Made by a program: the position numbers and the translations under genes. From NCBI RefSeq assembly GCF_000732485.2, contig NZ_JAQV02000019.1, positions 160,736-224,735 on the forward strand: a DNA stretch of 64,000 nucleotides. The letters run 5' to 3'. The stretch comes from Bacillus sp. SJS. Lineage in GTDB: Bacteria > Bacillota > Bacilli > Bacillales > Bacillaceae. Each line of letters starts with the position of its first letter. The first letter of the stretch is position 1. This document shows positions 16,394 through 24,779 of this stretch, in pieces. A model generated the notes under the pieces. That model was not told the DNA's origin. It ran no database searches and saw only the letters and a program-made list of their open reading frames with translations.

Positions 16394-17605
16394 ATGCAGT
16401 ATAGCTATATGACCAGGCTCTTTTGCCCTAAATGCGGGAGGAATTATGATCCCGAGCAAATTCATCAATTGTGTACATGCGGCTCTCCGCTGCTGGTGGA
16501 TTATGATTATGAAGAGATAAAAAAAGTATGGACGAAGGAAAGTTTAGCTGCAAGATCAAGCAATATATGGAGATACCACGAGCTCCTGCCAGTTCGCAAG
16601 GAAGAGAATGCCGTCACGATGGGCGAGGGGGGGACTCCAATACTGCCTGTTTCGAAAATGGGTGAAAAATATGGAATTTCTCACCTATTCATGAAGGATG
16701 AGGGGCTGATTCCGACGGGGTCCTTTAAAGCAAGGGGAGCGGCAGTTGGGCTCTCTAAAGCGAAAGAGCTTGGAGTCAAAAAGTTTGCGATGCCAACGAA
16801 TGGGAATGCAGGTGCAGCATGGTCGCTTTATGCCGCCAGGGCAGGTCTTGAAGCGAATGTCGTTATGCCGGTTGATGCTCCCGTCACGACCCGAAAGGAA
16901 TGTGCAGCTTCGGGAGCAAGATTGTGGCTGGTAAACGGGCTGATCAGTGATGCCGGAAAAATGGTGGGTGAGCTAGTCGGCAAAAAAGGGTATTATGATG
17001 CTTCCACCTTAAAAGAGCCATACCGAATTGAAGGAAAGAAGACAATGGGTCTCGAGATCGCAGAGCAGTTTAATTGGGAAGTTCCGGATGTCATTCTTTA
17101 TCCGACAGGCGGAGGAGTCGGACTAATCGGTATTTATAAAGCCATGATCGAACTGCAGAAACTCGGCTGGATTTCGTCTGACAAAATGCCCAGGCTAGTT
17201 GCGGTTCAGGCGGAGGGGTGCGCCCCGATTGTGAAAGCATTGGAAGAAGGAAAACGGGAATCCGAATTCTGGAACAATTCCAAGACTGGGGCCTTTGGAA
17301 TCAATGTTCCAAAAGCGATTGGAGATTTTCTCGTACTTGATGCGATTTATCAGACGAAAGGCTGTGCTGTGTCTGTATCAGAGGAAGCCATTCAGCTTGC
17401 ACAGCTGGATGTCGCGTCGAAGGAAGGGCTTTTCATTTGTCCTGAAGGGGCGGCCGTTTTTGCTGCTGCCCAAAAGCTGCGTGAGGAGCTATGGATAAAG
17501 GAACATGATACGGTTGTCCTGCTTAACACAGGACAAGGAATTAAGTATGCAGATGACCTTGAGGCAGAGGTTCCAGTCCTTGAACCGGGTGACTCCCTCG
17601 TATAA
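16394..17605 (+). CDS. thrC: Threonine synthase-like PLP enzyme
   Basis: 403 residues. The N-terminal zinc ribbon (FCPKCG and CTCG) is followed by a fold-type II PLP domain: Lys in PTGSFKARG near residue 110, the NGNAG phosphate and cofactor loop, and PTGGGVGLIG. Threonine synthase converts O-phosphohomoserine to threonine. It is longer than B. subtilis ThrC (352 residues), and no hom or thrB lies near. Related PLP lyases cannot be fully excluded. ATG 16394 was chosen because GGGGAGG lies 9 nt upstream. A candidate attenuator precedes it. Confidence 0.82.
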   Translation: MQYSYMTRLFCPKCGRNYDPEQIHQLCTCGSPLLVDYDYEEIKKVWTKESLAARSSNIWRYHELLPVRKEENAVTMGEGGTPILPVSKMGEKYGISHLFMKDEGLIPTGSFKARGAAVGLSKAKELGVKKFAMPTNGNAGAAWSLYAARAGLEANVVMPVDAPVTTRKECAASGARLWLVNGLISDAGKMVGELVGKKGYYDASTLKEPYRIEGKKTMGLEIAEQFNWEVPDVILYPTGGGVGLIGIYKAMIELQKLGWISSDKMPRLVAVQAEGCAPIVKALEEGKRESEFWNNSKTGAFGINVPKAIGDFLVLDAIYQTKGCAVSVSEEAIQLAQLDVASKEGLFICPEGAAVFAAAQKLREELWIKEHDTVVLLNTGQGIKYADDLEAEVPVLEPGDSLV

Positions 17606-17734
17606 ACATTTCGACCAAAAACAAGGAATTCACCAGTCTAAATGAGCAGAGACAGTTGAGGAATTGGCGCTATTGGCATCGGATGAAGCTGCTGACATAA
17701 TGGTGGGGAGATTAGAAAAAGGAGCCCAGACTAT

Positions 17735-18943
17735 ATGAAAATGAAAGTAATCGCCGCCATAGCAATAAGCTCTTGTTTAGCAATTAGTCTCCCGTTCATT
17801 AAGTCATCTGCAGCTACAATCCTGCAAACAGCCAAGCAGTACATGGGTACAAGCTATTCAAGTAAAGGTAATACACCGGCGGAAGGATTCAACTCAGCCG
17901 GATTTGTTCAATATGTTTTTAAAAAAACTAAGGGAATTGAACTTCCGCCTCTATCAAGCGAGCAGTGGAGCTTTGGAACAGAGGTAAAAAGGGAAAGCCT
18001 GCAGCCGGGGGATGTCCTGTTTTTTAACGATTCATCCGGCGGAAAGCTTTCAACAACCGGAATTTATGAAGGAAATGGGCGGATGATATACAGCTCTGTG
18101 TCGAAAGGAGTTACATCTGTCGGATTTCAAAACTCTAATTACTGGAACAGCCGCTATGCGGGTGCGAAGCGGATTACCGGCCCGCTGAAGATGGCATCGG
18201 CTAACCAGGTTATTTCAAAAGGGCTTCAGTATTTAAATGTTCCTTATACAGAGGGAGGCCAGTCGCCTGATGGATTTGACTGCTCCGGATTCACTAAGTA
18301 TGTGTATGAAAAAGCATCCGGAATCTACTTGCCGGAAACCCCTGAACAGCAATGGGCGGTTGGAGCTTCGGTAGCGAGGGAAAACGTCCAGCCGGGAGAT
18401 CTTGTGTTCTTCAAAGACACACATCGGCCCGGAATTTCCCACGTTGGCATTTACGCAGGAAATAACCAAATTCTCAATGCGACACGGATTGGCGGCGCGA
18501 ATAAAGTAACGGTCAGCTACCTCACGAATAATTTTTTACAGGAAAAATTCGCGGGAATAAAACGGGTCAGCGGACTTGGGATCGACCGAAGTGAGCCCGT
18601 GGTGAAGAATGCTGAAGAACTTGTCGGAACAAAGTTCGCGAAGAACGGAGTTTCTCCGGAAACCGGATTTGATACATCCAGTTTCGTGCAGTATGTATTT
18701 AAGAAGGCAAAAGGCATGCAGCTGCCAAGGTACGGAAATCAGCAGATTAACCTGGGACAGGAAGTTGCAGAAAAGGACCTTAAACCAGGGGATCTCGTCT
18801 TTTTCCAAACCGGCTCAATCGTACCTGCTATCTATGCCGGTAAAGGGCAGGTAATCCTCACATCAAATGATGGAGTAAAAGTCATTCATTACAAGGTGAG
18901 CACTTACTGGTCAAGCAAATATTTAAAAGCTAAACGCATATAA
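17735..18943 (+). CDS. Secreted protein with three tandem NlpC/P60 domains, only the middle one apparently catalytic
   Basis: 402 residues with signal peptide MKMKVIAAIAISSCLAISLP. Three NlpC/P60 repeats start near residues 32, 155 and 290. Domain 2 has the catalytic Cys in GFDCSGFTKYV and the His in ISHVGIYAG. Domain 1 has GFNSAGFVQYV and TTGIYEG, lacking both residues. Domain 3 has GFDTSSFVQYV and VPAIYAG, again lacking them. Active members cut D-Glu-Dpm bonds in peptidoglycan; the two dead copies may bind the wall. RBS AAGGAG. Monocistronic. Confidence 0.9.
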   Translation: MKMKVIAAIAISSCLAISLPFIKSSAATILQTAKQYMGTSYSSKGNTPAEGFNSAGFVQYVFKKTKGIELPPLSSEQWSFGTEVKRESLQPGDVLFFNDSSGGKLSTTGIYEGNGRMIYSSVSKGVTSVGFQNSNYWNSRYAGAKRITGPLKMASANQVISKGLQYLNVPYTEGGQSPDGFDCSGFTKYVYEKASGIYLPETPEQQWAVGASVARENVQPGDLVFFKDTHRPGISHVGIYAGNNQILNATRIGGANKVTVSYLTNNFLQEKFAGIKRVSGLGIDRSEPVVKNAEELVGTKFAKNGVSPETGFDTSSFVQYVFKKAKGMQLPRYGNQQINLGQEVAEKDLKPGDLVFFQTGSIVPAIYAGKGQVILTSNDGVKVIHYKVSTYWSSKYLKAKRI

Positions 18944-18944
18944 A

Positions 18945-18977
18945 TAAAAGCCCCTGCTGACTCCTGGCAGGGGCTTA
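18945..18977 (-). terminator. Intrinsic terminator after yfhD
   Basis: AAGCCCCTGC / GCAGGGGCTT at 18949-18976. In the minus direction it is followed by TTTATTTATA, so it mainly serves yfhD; it may also stop the NlpC gene. Confidence 0.75.
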
Positions 18978-18986
18978 ATGCATGTT

Positions 18987-19175
18987 TTAGTGGCTTTTTT
19001 GCTGACGTTCGTTTGCCGCGCTGGCTCTCGCCTGTGCTTTCACGTCCGCTTGGTCGGCTAATTCACGGGAATACTCCTCATACGTTCCATCCGTTTCTCT
19101 TTTCAGCTGCTTCGGAACTTGAGGAAGACTATTCTTGTTTTTATCACGATTGTGCTGTTTGTGTCCTCTTCCCAA
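18987..19175 (-). CDS. yfhD: YfhD family small protein
   Basis: 62 residues. GRGHKQHNRDKNKNSLPQVP and ELADQADVKAQARASAANER match the remembered YfhD pattern (MGRxH.NRDKN...LPQVP...A-rich tail). Function unknown; a small hydrophilic Bacillus protein. A TTG start at 19175 is inferred: it aligns with the YfhD N terminus and has GGGGG 8 nt upstream. A GTG 39 nt earlier (19214) would add residues absent from YfhD. Downstream of yfhE, as in B. subtilis order. Confidence 0.8.
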   Translation of the reverse strand: MGRGHKQHNRDKNKNSLPQVPKQLKRETDGTYEEYSRELADQADVKAQARASAANERQQKSH

Positions 19176-19253
19176 AATGAACGCCCCCTGTGTTGTTGTG
19201 AACTTGTGGTTCACTATTAGGATGGCCGATGAAGGCAGCGTACATGCTGGAAA

Positions 19254-19373
19254 CTAGTTCTTCTTCTTCGTAAAACCGCCAGCACGGTCAGCCGCTTTAA
19301 ATTCTTTCCCGAAGAGAACCTCCTGTGCAGTGGTCAGTGTTCTCTTAGAATTCTCATGACGTTTCTTTTCCAT
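19254..19373 (-). CDS. yfhE: YfhE family small protein
   Basis: 39 residues: starts MEKKRHENSKRTLTTAQEVL, then FGKEFKAADRAGGFTKKKN. The core TAQEVLFGKEFKAADRAGG is characteristic of YfhE. ATG 19373 is preceded by GGAG about 10 nt upstream. Basic, no membrane segment. It lies 78 bp upstream of yfhD on the same strand, as in B. subtilis. Function unknown. Confidence 0.85.
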   Translation of the reverse strand: MEKKRHENSKRTLTTAQEVLFGKEFKAADRAGGFTKKKN

Positions 19374-19497
19374 TATGTATCAGCTCCATTTTTTTAAGGA
19401 TAGAACTATTTTCGACAAGTATGGGGGGATTCATACAGATGAAGGGGTGGACACGTACTTTTTAACGAACTTTGCCGGGATGGAAGTGTGTCTGGGT

Positions 19498-19617
19498 AAA
19501 GTCAGCAATAAACGGAGGAAAGTCAGCAATTAATAGTAAATAGTCCGCAATTAACGGCCGAAAGTCAGCAATTAATGGTGAAAAGTCAGCAATTATCTGT
19601 CGAAAGTCAGCAAAACA
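19498..19617. repeat. Tandem array, 21-bp unit, about six copies
   Basis: Units start at 19498, 19519, 19540, 19561, 19582 and 19603, exactly 21 bp apart, with core AAAGTCAGCAATTAA (unit 3 is TAGTCCGCAATTAA). It lies in the 475-bp gap between yfhE (5' end) and the GNAT gene (3' end). The rest of that gap (19374-19497 and 19618-19812) shows no gene. Confidence 0.92.
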
Positions 19618-19812
19618 ATCATTTTGCAGATAGTTCATCTTGTATTTTAACTAGAAATCATCGTGTGAGAGCCAATAGGTGTTGAACTGTTGGGAAATGC
19701 GTCAAAATAAATGCAGGGATCACCTGGAAAAATAAATTTGTCCGCTATATCCCCTGTATCAACCTTAAATCAAAGCGCCTTCCTTATTCAAAGCCTTTAA
19801 CTGCCTTGCAAA

Positions 19813-19842
19813 CCAAAAGCCCGCCATCAATAATGGCGGGCT
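19813..19842 (-). terminator. Intrinsic terminator of the GNAT gene
   Basis: AGCCCGCCAT / ATGGCGGGCT with a 5-nt loop. On the minus strand it is followed by TTTTGG, 7 nt after the stop codon. Confidence 0.85.
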
Positions 19843-19848
19843 GTACTT

Positions 19849-20406
19849 TTATGCTTCTTTCAAGTGCTGTTCTTCTACAGCACAAGGGGTTCTCATAGTA
19901 TAGAGTGTATATAAATCCTTTTTAATTTCAAATAGGCTGTAGATGTCTTCTCCGTTGTTGATTTGTTCCAGCAGTGCCTTGCGTGTTTCATTGGCACATT
20001 CGACGTATGGAAGTTTTTCTGCAGCTTTGGTGGAACGGACGTTGACTTTCCGGATACGGAGGAAAATGGTGTCGATACCCAGTTCGTAGAATAGTTCATT
20101 GAAAAATGCGTCTTTTGCCGCTTGGTTGTAGCCCTTACCATGGTAAGGCTTGCCGAGCCAGGTTCCGAGGAACCCGGCGTTTTCCTGGAGATCAAAAAGA
20201 CTGATGGTCCCGATTGGAGAGCCCCATTCGTCAAGAATGGTCCGTGAAATCAATTCACTGCGCTCTTCGGCTTCGATTGTTTGCTTGGTTAAAAACAAAT
20301 ATTCCTCGATTGAATCAGCTTTATGACGTACATAAGGGAAGACGTCGGGGTGTACCATGAGTTCATACAGCGCATGACTATCGTGAATGTCACGTTTTTT
20401 AAGCAT
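19849..20406 (-). CDS. GNAT family N-acetyltransferase (RimJ/RimL type)
   Basis: 185 residues. The acetyl-CoA loop appears as LGKPYHGKGYNQAAKDAFFN, and IDTIFLRIRKVNVRSTKAAEK fits the C-terminal strand-helix of RimJ/RimL-like enzymes that acetylate N-terminal amines or small substrates. ATG 20406 was chosen because GGAGG lies 11 nt upstream; ATG 20427 would place the ribosome site inside the gene. It is preceded by a long structured leader with a tRNA T-arm mimic (20451-20540). Confidence 0.85.
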   Translation of the reverse strand: MLKKRDIHDSHALYELMVHPDVFPYVRHKADSIEEYLFLTKQTIEAEERSELISRTILDEWGSPIGTISLFDLQENAGFLGTWLGKPYHGKGYNQAAKDAFFNELFYELGIDTIFLRIRKVNVRSTKAAEKLPYVECANETRKALLEQINNGEDIYSLFEIKKDLYTLYTMRTPCAVEEQHLKEA

Positions 20407-20450
20407 CTTTCTCGCTCCCTCCAACATGAGGGCAGACGCGTAGCCTTAGC

Positions 20451-20540
20451 CCCACCCTCGAAATTTTTTAAATTAGCCAAAAAATTTCGGGGTGGGAATC
20501 GAACCCACTAGGACCAGTAAAACTGGTGGCGCACCATTTG
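20451..20540 (-). ncRNA. Structured leader with tRNA T-arm mimic upstream of the GNAT gene
   Basis: On the minus strand GTGGG-TTCGATT-CCCAC (20508-20492) is an exact 5-7-5 T-arm. It is preceded by the hairpin ACCAG-TTTTA-CTGGT (20527-20513), itself in competition with TGGTG/CACCA (20536-20524). The 3' half of the T-arm also begins an 18-bp hairpin with one bulge, 20496-20479 with 20469-20451. No matching acceptor stem was found, so this is not an ordinary tRNA. It may be a pseudo-tRNA or a cis-regulatory leader; the GNAT start is 45 nt downstream. Confidence 0.5.
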
Positions 20541-20657
20541 CCTTCCCATTGAACCCAGGTCATTAAGTTGTCATACACAGCAAGGCTTTGTGAGCAAGCC
20601 ATGCACTGATATCATACTCGAATTTGTTTAAAAAAGATACAGTTTTTTTGCGAAAAT

Positions 20658-21830
20658 TTATTGGTTTTTTTGGCCAATTTTTATCCCTTTTTCAGAGGCC
20701 CATTTGGAGTCTTCAAACACGAATTTTCCGTCAATCATTGTGCACTTTGGCTTCGCTAAATAATGGAAGGGGTGGTGGCTCCAGAGAACCAAATCTGCAT
20801 CCTTTCCAACCTCTAAGCTGCCGATGCGATGGTCGACTTGAAGATTGCGTGCTGCGGTAATTGTGATGCCTTCGATCGCTTTTTGCTCATCGAAGCCTTC
20901 ACGTACGGCGAGTGAAGCTACGACATTTAAATATTGGATAGGTGTGTAGGGATGATCCGTTGTAATGGATACTTCTACCCCTTTATCGGTAAGGGCCTGA
21001 TACGTTTGCCAGCTTTTATTTCTAAGCTCGATTTTTGACCGTCTTGTAAAGGTCGGTCCAACACTAACCTTTGCATTCGTGCCTGCAAATTCATCGGCAA
21101 TGAGATGACCTTCTGTACAGTGCTCAATTCTGTAATCTAAATTGAACTCCTCCGCGAATCTAATGGCAGATAGGATATCGTCTGCTCTGTGTGCGTGAAT
21201 ACGGACAGGAATTTCGCGTCTCAATGCCCGGCGGATGGAAAGAGAGCGGAAATCCTCTTTTTCATCGCAGTATTTTGCGAGATAAAAGGCTTCTCTGAGC
21301 ATGCCCATAATCCCCATCCTGGTGATGGAATCCTTATTGCCTGTACTGTGGATCCGTTTCGGATTTTCACCAAGGGCAATTTTTAGACCAGCGGTTTCCT
21401 TAATCAGCATGTCGCTTATATTGACACCCCAGGTTTTGATAACAGATGTCGTTCCGCCGATTACGTTGGCGCTCCCGGGCATAATGTGAACCGTCGTTAT
21501 TCCGTGTGAAATCGCATCACGGAATCCGGAGTCAAGCGGATGAACGCCATCAAGGGCCCGGATATGAGGTGTCAAAGGTTCAACGGTTTCATTGGCGTCG
21601 TTTCCAGCCCATCCGGTTCCTTCATCATAAAGACCTAGATGGGTATGAACATCGATCAGTCCCGGAAACAAATATTGATCCTGACAATCAATGATTGTGC
21701 ATTCATCAGGTGCGGGAATGTTTTTTCCGATTTTGACGATTTTCCCATTTTCAACAAGAAGATCGGAAGCATATAAAATTTCGGAAGTGACGGGAAAAAT
21801 AGTAGCGCGCTTAAATAATGTGCAGGTCAT
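20658..21830 (-). CDS. Amidohydrolase family protein (imidazolonepropionase-like)
   Basis: 390 residues. Metal-binding motifs: IDVHTHLGLYD near residue 60, IPVRIHAHRADD and YRIEHCTEGH (metal histidines), and the catalytic Asp in SITTDHPYTP. The C-terminal IGSLEVGKDADLVLWSHHP is the usual amidohydrolase closure. These are Zn- or Fe-dependent deaminases or hydrolases; the substrate is unknown. RBS AGGAG 7 nt before ATG 21830. It sits between the GNAT gene and yfhF, all on the minus strand, with separate spacing. Confidence 0.88.
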   Translation of the reverse strand: MTCTLFKRATIFPVTSEILYASDLLVENGKIVKIGKNIPAPDECTIIDCQDQYLFPGLIDVHTHLGLYDEGTGWAGNDANETVEPLTPHIRALDGVHPLDSGFRDAISHGITTVHIMPGSANVIGGTTSVIKTWGVNISDMLIKETAGLKIALGENPKRIHSTGNKDSITRMGIMGMLREAFYLAKYCDEKEDFRSLSIRRALRREIPVRIHAHRADDILSAIRFAEEFNLDYRIEHCTEGHLIADEFAGTNAKVSVGPTFTRRSKIELRNKSWQTYQALTDKGVEVSITTDHPYTPIQYLNVVASLAVREGFDEQKAIEGITITAARNLQVDHRIGSLEVGKDADLVLWSHHPFHYLAKPKCTMIDGKFVFEDSKWASEKGIKIGQKNQ

Positions 21831-21861
21831 TTTTGTGCTCCTAGCGGAAATAGATTTTATA

Positions 21862-22752
21862 CTATTTTATTATGTCAGACAGAGCAGGTTCAAGCGATGG
21901 GAAAATAAAAGTATAGCCGTTTTCAATCGCTTTTTTCGGAAGAACACGCTGTCCTTCCAATAAAAGAATGCTCATTTCCCCAAGTGCAAGCTTAATGGCG
22001 CTGCTTGGTGCCGGCAGCCAGTGCGGCTTGTTGATGACTTTGCCCAGCGTTTTCCCGAAGGTATCCATTTGAACAGGGTTGGGTGATGTCATGTTTATCG
22101 GCCCGCTAATTTCATCATGATGGATGATGAAATCCATTAGCCCGGCAATATCCGTTACATGAATCCATGACATCCACTGGGTACCTGAGCCAAGCGGGCC
22201 TCCGCCGTATAATTTATAAGGGAGGATCATTTTCTGGAGCACGCCTCCTTCTCCGAGCACAATTCCTAGTCTGGCGTAAACGGTGCGGATCCCTAAATCG
22301 CGAATCATCGATGCTTCCTGTTCCCATTTTAGAACGGTGCTTGAAAGGAAATCTTCATCCGTTCCGTTCGACTCCTCTGTAAATGTTTTTTCTTCAGACG
22401 TCCCGTAAATTCCAACAGCACTTGCATTTATAAATACAGACGGTTTTTTGTCCATTCCGTTCAGTATTTTATAAACTTCTCTAGTGGATTCAACGCGGCT
22501 TTCTACAATTTCCTTCTTCGTTTCCTCTGTCCAGCGGGAGCTGATTGATTTTCCTGCAAGGTTGATCATAACGTCCAGGCCTTCCAGACTTGGAATAGGT
22601 TTAGCCCCATCCATCCACTTCGCATATTCAATGTTTCCATAGCCTTCTTTTTCACTTCTGGTTAGGATAACGACGTTATGGCCTTCTCTTGCAAAGTATT
22701 GGGCGATATGTTTTCCGACGAAACCGGATCCTCCGGCGATTGCTATTTTCAT
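21862..22752 (-). CDS. yfhF: TIGR01777 family NAD-dependent epimerase-like protein YfhF
   Basis: 296 residues. N-terminal Rossmann motif MKIAIAGGSGFVGKHIA. TIGR01777 features: INLAGKSISSRWTEETKKEI, INASAVGIYGTSEE, TVYARLGIVLGEGGVL, WMSWIHVTDIAG, and a C-terminal DUF1731-like segment ending GQRVLPKKAIENGYTF. SDR-type sugar-nucleotide epimerase fold; physiological role unknown. ATG 22752 preceded by GAGGTGA. Divergent from recX, as in B. subtilis. Confidence 0.92.
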   Translation of the reverse strand: MKIAIAGGSGFVGKHIAQYFAREGHNVVILTRSEKEGYGNIEYAKWMDGAKPIPSLEGLDVMINLAGKSISSRWTEETKKEIVESRVESTREVYKILNGMDKKPSVFINASAVGIYGTSEEKTFTEESNGTDEDFLSSTVLKWEQEASMIRDLGIRTVYARLGIVLGEGGVLQKMILPYKLYGGGPLGSGTQWMSWIHVTDIAGLMDFIIHHDEISGPINMTSPNPVQMDTFGKTLGKVINKPHWLPAPSSAIKLALGEMSILLLEGQRVLPKKAIENGYTFIFPSLEPALSDIIK

Positions 22753-22848
22753 CCTTGTCACCTCGCGTATTTTTTAAATGCTTTTTCTAAGCTCTACCCT
22801 GCCTCCCTGATGATAAACGTGTGCTAAAATAGGAGAGAGGTGTTGAGA

Positions 22849-23667
22849 ATGGCTTTTATAACGAAAATTACGTCCCAGCAAAAAAACGCTGAGCGGTATA
22901 ACATCTATTTGGATTATGGAAAAGGCGAAGAGTTTGGTTTCGGTGTGGACGAGCACACTCTGCTTAAACACGGCCTCGCAAAAGGCAAGGAACTTTCCGA
23001 ATTGGACATTGCTGAAATCTGCACGGGTGATCATGTCAGAAAAGCGTACAATTCCGCTCTGGACTTTCTCAGTTATAGAATGCGCTCAACAATGGAAATC
23101 AAGCAGCAGCTGGAGAAAAAAGAATTCCAGCCTGAGACCATTCAAGAGGTGCTCCATCAGCTTGATGAATCCGGCTTACTTAATGATCAGCAATTTGCTG
23201 ATGCATTTACGAGAACGCAATGGCAATCTTCAGGCAAGGGTCCGGCTGTCATAAGGCAGGAGCTGATTAAAAAGGGGATTGCGCCGCTTGATATTGAACA
23301 GGCTTTATCTTTATATTCGCATGAAGAGCAGCGCGATGCTGCAATGGTGCATGCTGAAAAATTCATGAAAAAGAATCACGCTATATCAGCCTTTCAAATT
23401 CAAAAGAAGCTTGAACAGCTTCTTATTCGCAAAGGCTTCAGTTTCAACCTAATCTCTGAAGTCGTGCAGTCGCTTGAATTCGGCGGCGATCAGGACGATG
23501 AAAAGGAAGCGCTTGCCAAGCAGGCAAATAAAGTGATGTACAAGTATAACAAAGGCAATGATTATGAATACAGGCAAAAAATGAAGCAATACTTGTATCG
23601 GAAAGGTTTTCAGATCGAACTCATTGATGAGTTTCTGGAAAACCCCGAAGAATTTATACAGGGTTAA
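22849..23667 (+). CDS. recX: Recombination regulator RecX
   Basis: 272 residues, close to B. subtilis RecX (264). Helical RecX repeats include ALDFLSYRMRSTMEIKQQLE, FADAFTRTQWQSSGKGPAVI, and the C-terminal YRQKMKQYLYRKGFQIELID. RecX binds RecA filaments and modulates recombination. ATG 22849 was chosen because AGGAGAGAGG lies about 8 nt upstream; the frame extends 9 nt further with no better start. It shares the divergent region with yfhF. Confidence 0.93.
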   Translation: MAFITKITSQQKNAERYNIYLDYGKGEEFGFGVDEHTLLKHGLAKGKELSELDIAEICTGDHVRKAYNSALDFLSYRMRSTMEIKQQLEKKEFQPETIQEVLHQLDESGLLNDQQFADAFTRTQWQSSGKGPAVIRQELIKKGIAPLDIEQALSLYSHEEQRDAAMVHAEKFMKKNHAISAFQIQKKLEQLLIRKGFSFNLISEVVQSLEFGGDQDDEKEALAKQANKVMYKYNKGNDYEYRQKMKQYLYRKGFQIELIDEFLENPEEFIQG

Positions 23668-23720
23668 TATTCTCTTCAAACCTGCCCGATTCCTTTTTGG
23701 GCTGCACATTAGGGGGAACG

Positions 23721-24044
23721 ATGGACATGCAAACACAACGATACAGTGAAATGACCCAATTTGAACTGAATACTGAAATTGGAGCGTTAAAGGAGAAGGC
23801 AAGAAAGGCTGAGCAAATGGGGATGGTCAACGAATTTGCAGTTCTCGACCGGAAAATTTCAATGGCAAAATCCTATCTGCTGAATCCTGCTGATTATAAA
23901 GCTGGGGATGAATATGAAATCGAGGGGGCTCCTGGAGAGATGTTCAAGATTGTCTACATGAACGGAATCTTTGCATGGGGCCATCGTCTTGAAACCCCGG
24001 ATAAAGAAGAAGCTCTGCCCATTTCGGTGCTCCTTAAACCATAA
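23721..24044 (+). CDS. yfhH: YfhH family protein
   Basis: 107 residues. RYSEMTQFELNTEIGALKEK, then MAKSYLLNPADYKAGDEYEI and a C-terminal EALPISVL, match YfhH (DUF1811). Small soluble protein of unknown role, usually next to recX as here (53 bp). The ribosome site AGGGGG lies 4 nt before ATG 23721 and 10 nt before ATG 23727; either may be used, and the second gives an N terminus nearer to B. subtilis YfhH. Confidence 0.9.
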   Translation: MDMQTQRYSEMTQFELNTEIGALKEKARKAEQMGMVNEFAVLDRKISMAKSYLLNPADYKAGDEYEIEGAPGEMFKIVYMNGIFAWGHRLETPDKEEALPISVLLKP

Positions 24045-24045
24045 A

Positions 24046-24077
24046 GACCGGCCGCAATAGCGCGGCCAGTCCTTTTT
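24046..24077 (+). terminator. Intrinsic terminator of yfhH
   Basis: GAC-CGGCCGC pairs with GCG-CGGCC-AGTC around an AATA loop, followed by CTTTTT, directly after the yfhH stop. Confidence 0.8.
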
Positions 24078-24189
24078 CAGCGCTCCGCCTTTCACTTTGA
24101 GTGAACGTACTTCAGATTATAGAAGCTGCGAATACGCTTTGTTCATGAATCAAAGGAATGGCGAAGATTGCCCGGCAAGAGGATCTAGA

Positions 24190-24345
24190 TTAGTTGTAAT
24201 CTTCTCTCTGGCCAGAAGCTCTCATACGCTCCTGGGGATGATCGTTGATCGAACCGTCAGCGCGTTTGGACGCATACGCGCCTTTCGCACGCGCTTCGCC
24301 CTCGGATCTTTCTGCAATGGGGAAATCCTTTGCTTTGTTCCGCAA
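24190..24345 (-). CDS. sspK: Small acid-soluble spore protein K
   Basis: 51 residues: [20 protein letters not shown], then [41 protein letters not shown] is the SspK signature. A minor SASP of the forespore. A TTG start at 24345 is inferred, with GGAGG 8 nt upstream; the first residues then align with B. subtilis SspK, whereas the longer ATG frame does not. A CATAATA (24407-24401) at the expected distance could be a SigG -10 element. Divergent from yfhJ. Confidence 0.88.
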   Translation of the reverse strand: MRNKAKDFPIAERSEGEARAKGAYASKRADGSINDHPQERMRASGQREDYN

Positions 24346-24474
24346 TCGAACCGCCTCCAGTGATGGGTTGTTTCGCTTCATTGATCTTGAAGCGTACTAC
24401 TATTATGAGCATAAGACTTTGTATTATAATTAGTACATACAGGCAGAATTGCCTTCAAAAAGGAGGTGCTCAAA

Positions 24475-24744
24475 ATGGAAAGCTACTATGAGCGTCTTAC
24501 TGACTTGCTGCTGTTAAAAAATGATTCGCTTGCATATGCCCAGGCAAGAACATGGGTTGAACTCCTCTGGGAGGATTTCGAAGCTACCTATGCAAAAGCC
24601 GGTGCAACATATAAAGGCAAAGAAATGACGGAAGCCATCGTAAGAAATTGGATTGAACAATATGGTCCAAGGCTTCATGAATTTGTCGCTTCAAACCCGA
24701 AATACAAGCATCTTTTGAACAATGATGACTATCTGCAGCATTAA
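24475..24744 (+). CDS. yfhJ: YfhJ family protein (WVELL protein)
   Basis: 89 residues. ARTWVELLWEDFEATYAKAG near residues 24-43 is the WVELL motif of YfhJ. The predicted small protein is acidic and helical, of unknown function. ATG 24475 follows AAGGAGGTG with 7-nt spacing. It is divergent from sspK, as in B. subtilis, and ends in a bidirectional terminator shared with yfhP. Confidence 0.92.
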   Translation: MESYYERLTDLLLLKNDSLAYAQARTWVELLWEDFEATYAKAGATYKGKEMTEAIVRNWIEQYGPRLHEFVASNPKYKHLLNNDDYLQH

Positions 24745-24779
24745 AAAGAGGCAGGTTCCTTATAGGAACCGCCTCTTTT
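24744..24779. terminator. Bidirectional terminator between yfhJ and yfhP
   Basis: AAAAGAGGC-AGGTTCC pairs with GGAACC-GCCTCTTTT around a short loop; an A tract precedes and a T tract follows. The two genes are convergent. Confidence 0.9.

Noticed and set aside
20480..20580. Ordinary tRNA gene on the minus strand
   Set aside because: The T-arm is perfect, but no 7-bp acceptor stem pairs with CCCGAAA and the anticodon and D arms cannot be formed in normal positions.
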